A stretch of 64,000 nucleotides of DNA from Steinernema hermaphroditum. Lineage: Eukaryota; Nematoda; Chromadorea; Rhabditida; Steinernematidae. The notes beneath the pieces are model-generated. The model did not search any database and was not told the origin of the DNA. It saw only the letters and a list, made by a program, of their open reading frames with translations. Below are positions 62,211 through 64,000 of the stretch, in pieces (the first letter of the stretch is position 1; the number at the start of each line of letters is the position of its first letter). The DNA is taken from positions 13,974,769 through 14,038,768 of the forward strand of contig CM059624.1 in NCBI GenBank assembly GCA_030435675.1. Reading direction: 5' to 3'. A program made the translations under genes and the position numbers.

Positions 62211-64000
62211 ATGACTGATGTGGAGACGCCCGCGCCGGCGGTCGACGAAAACGCTGAGAAAGAAGAGACTCCGATGGCTGTCGCGCAGCCACCAGTCGCC
62301 GACGAGCAGCAGGCGTCCAGTTCATCTGCCGACGCCCAGAGCGTGAATAAAGAGGGCGGTGAGGATGATACGCTTTCGTCTACAGCTGATAGTAAGTGAT
62401 GGTTCTTGTTTATTTGAAGTGTCTCGACATTTGATTAAGTCTGTGTGTTATTCATATCTGCAAAAGTGCTCTCTGTTTCGTAAACGGGCAAAGTGTCTGT
62501 CTATTTCTGTCTGTCTTCTCAAATCTTATCTTTCCTTACCCGTCTATTTTCAGGCGAGGCAACTAAAAAGAGTTCCCGCTCGCTGGCCGTCGAAGTGACG
62601 CACTTCCAAATCGAGCCGAGCCACATCATCGAGTACGAATGGCCAGAACGCTCTGGGGACCGCTATTTCCTGCAAGAGCAGATCGCTGAGCTGCTCGACG
62701 TGAAATCGTTCAAGCGGAAGTATCCGTCGATGTACCGGCGAAATGTTGAGCCCGACGAACGTGAATTCCTTGAAAATACGCACAAATTGAAGTCTAACTT
62801 GCCATCTCATTGTAAGCAGTTGAGAATCCGATCGGAATTCAGTGACTATTTTAGTGTTGTCAAATATCACTGCACTGAAATCTGCCGATGTCCACGATCT
62901 TATGGCTCAGGAATACCCTGAGCAGCATGCGAAATATCAGAAGGTGGTTGTGGACCGTAGACGACGGGAACAAAGGAACGCACTCACCGTAAGACGCGTC
63001 ATTCCTACAGAAATGATGGAAATGATGTTTTCAGAACAAAGTCGACAAGCGCCCTCTAGCAGAGCGGATGAAGGAAGCTGTGCAAGAGGCGGCCTCATAC
63101 AACAAAGAGTTCAACACGTGGAGAGCGCCAGGATACATGGACATTCAAACAATGGTGTGCCAGTACCCGAAGAACAAGTTCTACGTGATGCCCAAAGAGA
63201 AGACAAAGCCCAGTGCGTACCCCTGTGCGCTTATCCACGGACAGTACAGTGAGTACTACAAGAGGTAAGCATCACCGATAGCGGCCGCTTAAGTACCTGT
63301 TTGGCGATACTGGAAATCTCAAGCCTGTCTAGACGCTGTGACACCGTCGAGATGTGTCGATACGTCCATGAGACTTGAGACCTCAGCTATTTAAAAGCTG
63401 CTGTGCACGTGTCTGCTCGATGGTGTCCGACGACAGGGTGCTGTCTAGACGTCAAGCTAAATGTCTAGATATATTAGAACATCAACGAGACTCGAGCCAC
63501 CAACGAACACAGACATGTCTACGTCTCTTCGATCAGATAGTGTCCGATGTTTCTAGCACCTAGCTTCCACCTATACCACACATTCGCTCTTGCATCGCTT
63601 TTCTTTCAGAATATCGCCTGCGCAGCTCAAAAAGATCCCCTTCGGCACCGTGTGTGACTCGACAGACCTCTTCCCCGTCCGCAGGGAGCGCTCCCCACCC
63701 AGTGTCTCCGTCAGCGAGCAGGAGCAAGCGGTGTTGGACGCAGCGGCTGCCGCAGAAGCCGCTAACGAGCCCGACACCAGTCCAGAGGTCAAGAAAGAAA
63801 AGTTGGAGGCGCCACCGGTGCCGACACCCCAGAAGACACAAGGAACTCCGGGGCGGAAAAAGGCCGTGGCGCCTCTTGTCGCCGAGAACGCAGTGACGCC
63901 GGCGAACAAGCGGAAACGCGGAGCTCCCGGTTCCACGGGGCAGCGAGGGCGGCCAAAGCGTGTTAAGAAGGAGGAGAGTGAGGAAGAAGAGGAGGTATCT
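62211..64000 (+). CDS. phf-10: PHF10/BAF45A-like chromatin-remodelling subunit (5' part)
   Basis: Exons 62211-62391, 62554-62811, 62855-62988, 63035-63264 and 63610 to beyond the window end. An acidic, Ser/Ala-rich N-terminus is followed by the SAY/DPF-associated domain of PHF10: EYEWPERSGDRYFLQEQIAE, LLDVKSFKRKYPSMYRR, ALKSADVHDLMAQEYPEQHA, YMDIQTMVCQYPKNKFYVMP, PSAYPCALIHGQYSEYYKR and ISPAQLKKIPFGT. A linker of Lys/Pro/Glu residues (NKRKRGAPGSTGQRGRPKR, KKEESEEEEEVS) then runs off the edge; two PHD fingers should follow. PHF10 is a subunit of PBAF-type SWI/SNF complexes and binds acetylated or unmodified histone H3. The 345-bp intron 4 is long for this cluster and carries GTCTAGAC sites. 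Confidence 0.92.
63320..63475. promoter_or_regulatory. GTCTAGAC cluster in PHF10-like intron 4
   Basis: Perfect GTCTAGAC at 63327-63334 and 63443-63450, and the near match GTCTAGAT at 63463-63470, with extended agreement CTGTCTAGACG(T/C) shared with 61906. Possible Smad/enhancer element or a small dispersed repeat. Confidence 0.4.

Noticed and set aside
1..64000. CRISPR arrays, operons with Shine-Dalgarno sites, rRNA genes
   Set aside because: The spliced genes and nematode proteins show eukaryotic nuclear DNA; no regularly spaced identical repeats or rRNA-like sequence were seen.

Overview
This is nuclear DNA of a nematode. The evidence is short introns (mostly about 40-60 bp) that start GTAAG/GTGAG and end TTTCAG/TTTTAG, close protein similarity to nematode gene models (for example the N-terminus of a novel protein kinase C), and members of a single-exon F-box-like family that is expanded in nematodes. 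The F-box-like proteins beginning M-D/N-x-V-x-x-x-F suggest a Steinernema-like clade IV worm. That genus-level placement is my inference.

Layout. 1-5.1 kb carries the first two coding exons of a PKC-epsilon/PKC-1-type kinase on the minus strand, separated by a 3.2 kb intron; the rest of the gene lies off the left edge. 5.1-26 kb is gene-poor and repeat-rich. It holds GC-rich islands (about 5.1-5.6, 10.6-11.0, 19.0-19.6 and 24.5-25.1 kb), many degenerate duplicated blocks, foldback elements and a very strand-biased CAAAAAT heptamer. 26-29 kb holds an F-box-like gene and more repeats. 29-31 kb holds a RING/coiled-coil gene (+) and a small PAN/apple-domain gene (-). 31.2-37.2 kb is an SLC22-type organic cation transporter (-). 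37.9-41.1 kb is a complete 13-exon SEC24 COPII cargo adaptor (-) with a repetitive N-terminus. 41.57-42.75 kb is a GC-rich terminal-inverted-repeat element with a nested MITE. 42.9-43.7 kb is a small BAP18-like gene (+), and 44.1-46.6 kb a C2H2 + GIY-YIG nuclease of the ANKLE1/LEM-3 type (-).

47-55.3 kb is a rearranged locus. A HEAT-repeat gene (PP4R1-like) and an F-box-like gene share a 1 kb block present twice as direct repeats, 47.98-48.97 and 53.14-54.11 kb. Between the copies lie 4.2 kb containing a foldback MITE, a 2,066-bp DIRS-type tyrosine-recombinase element, an intact F-box-like gene and a fragment of the PHF10-like gene that begins at 62.2 kb. The right end, 55.8-64 kb, is a gene-dense run on the plus strand: CCCH zinc-finger protein, PPP1R21 (KLRAQ protein), TSEN54-like tRNA-splicing subunit, and the 5' part of a PHF10-like chromatin gene.

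The most interesting object is the element at 49,571-51,636. Its termini are inverted repeats, and its 101-bp internal region is exactly the reverse complement of the joined right and left ends. That is the geometry of DIRS retrotransposons. It encodes an intact SR-rich tyrosine recombinase but no visible reverse transcriptase or RNase H.

All exon models were assembled by eye. For every complete multi-exon gene the summed exon lengths are multiples of three and splice phases agree across each junction.
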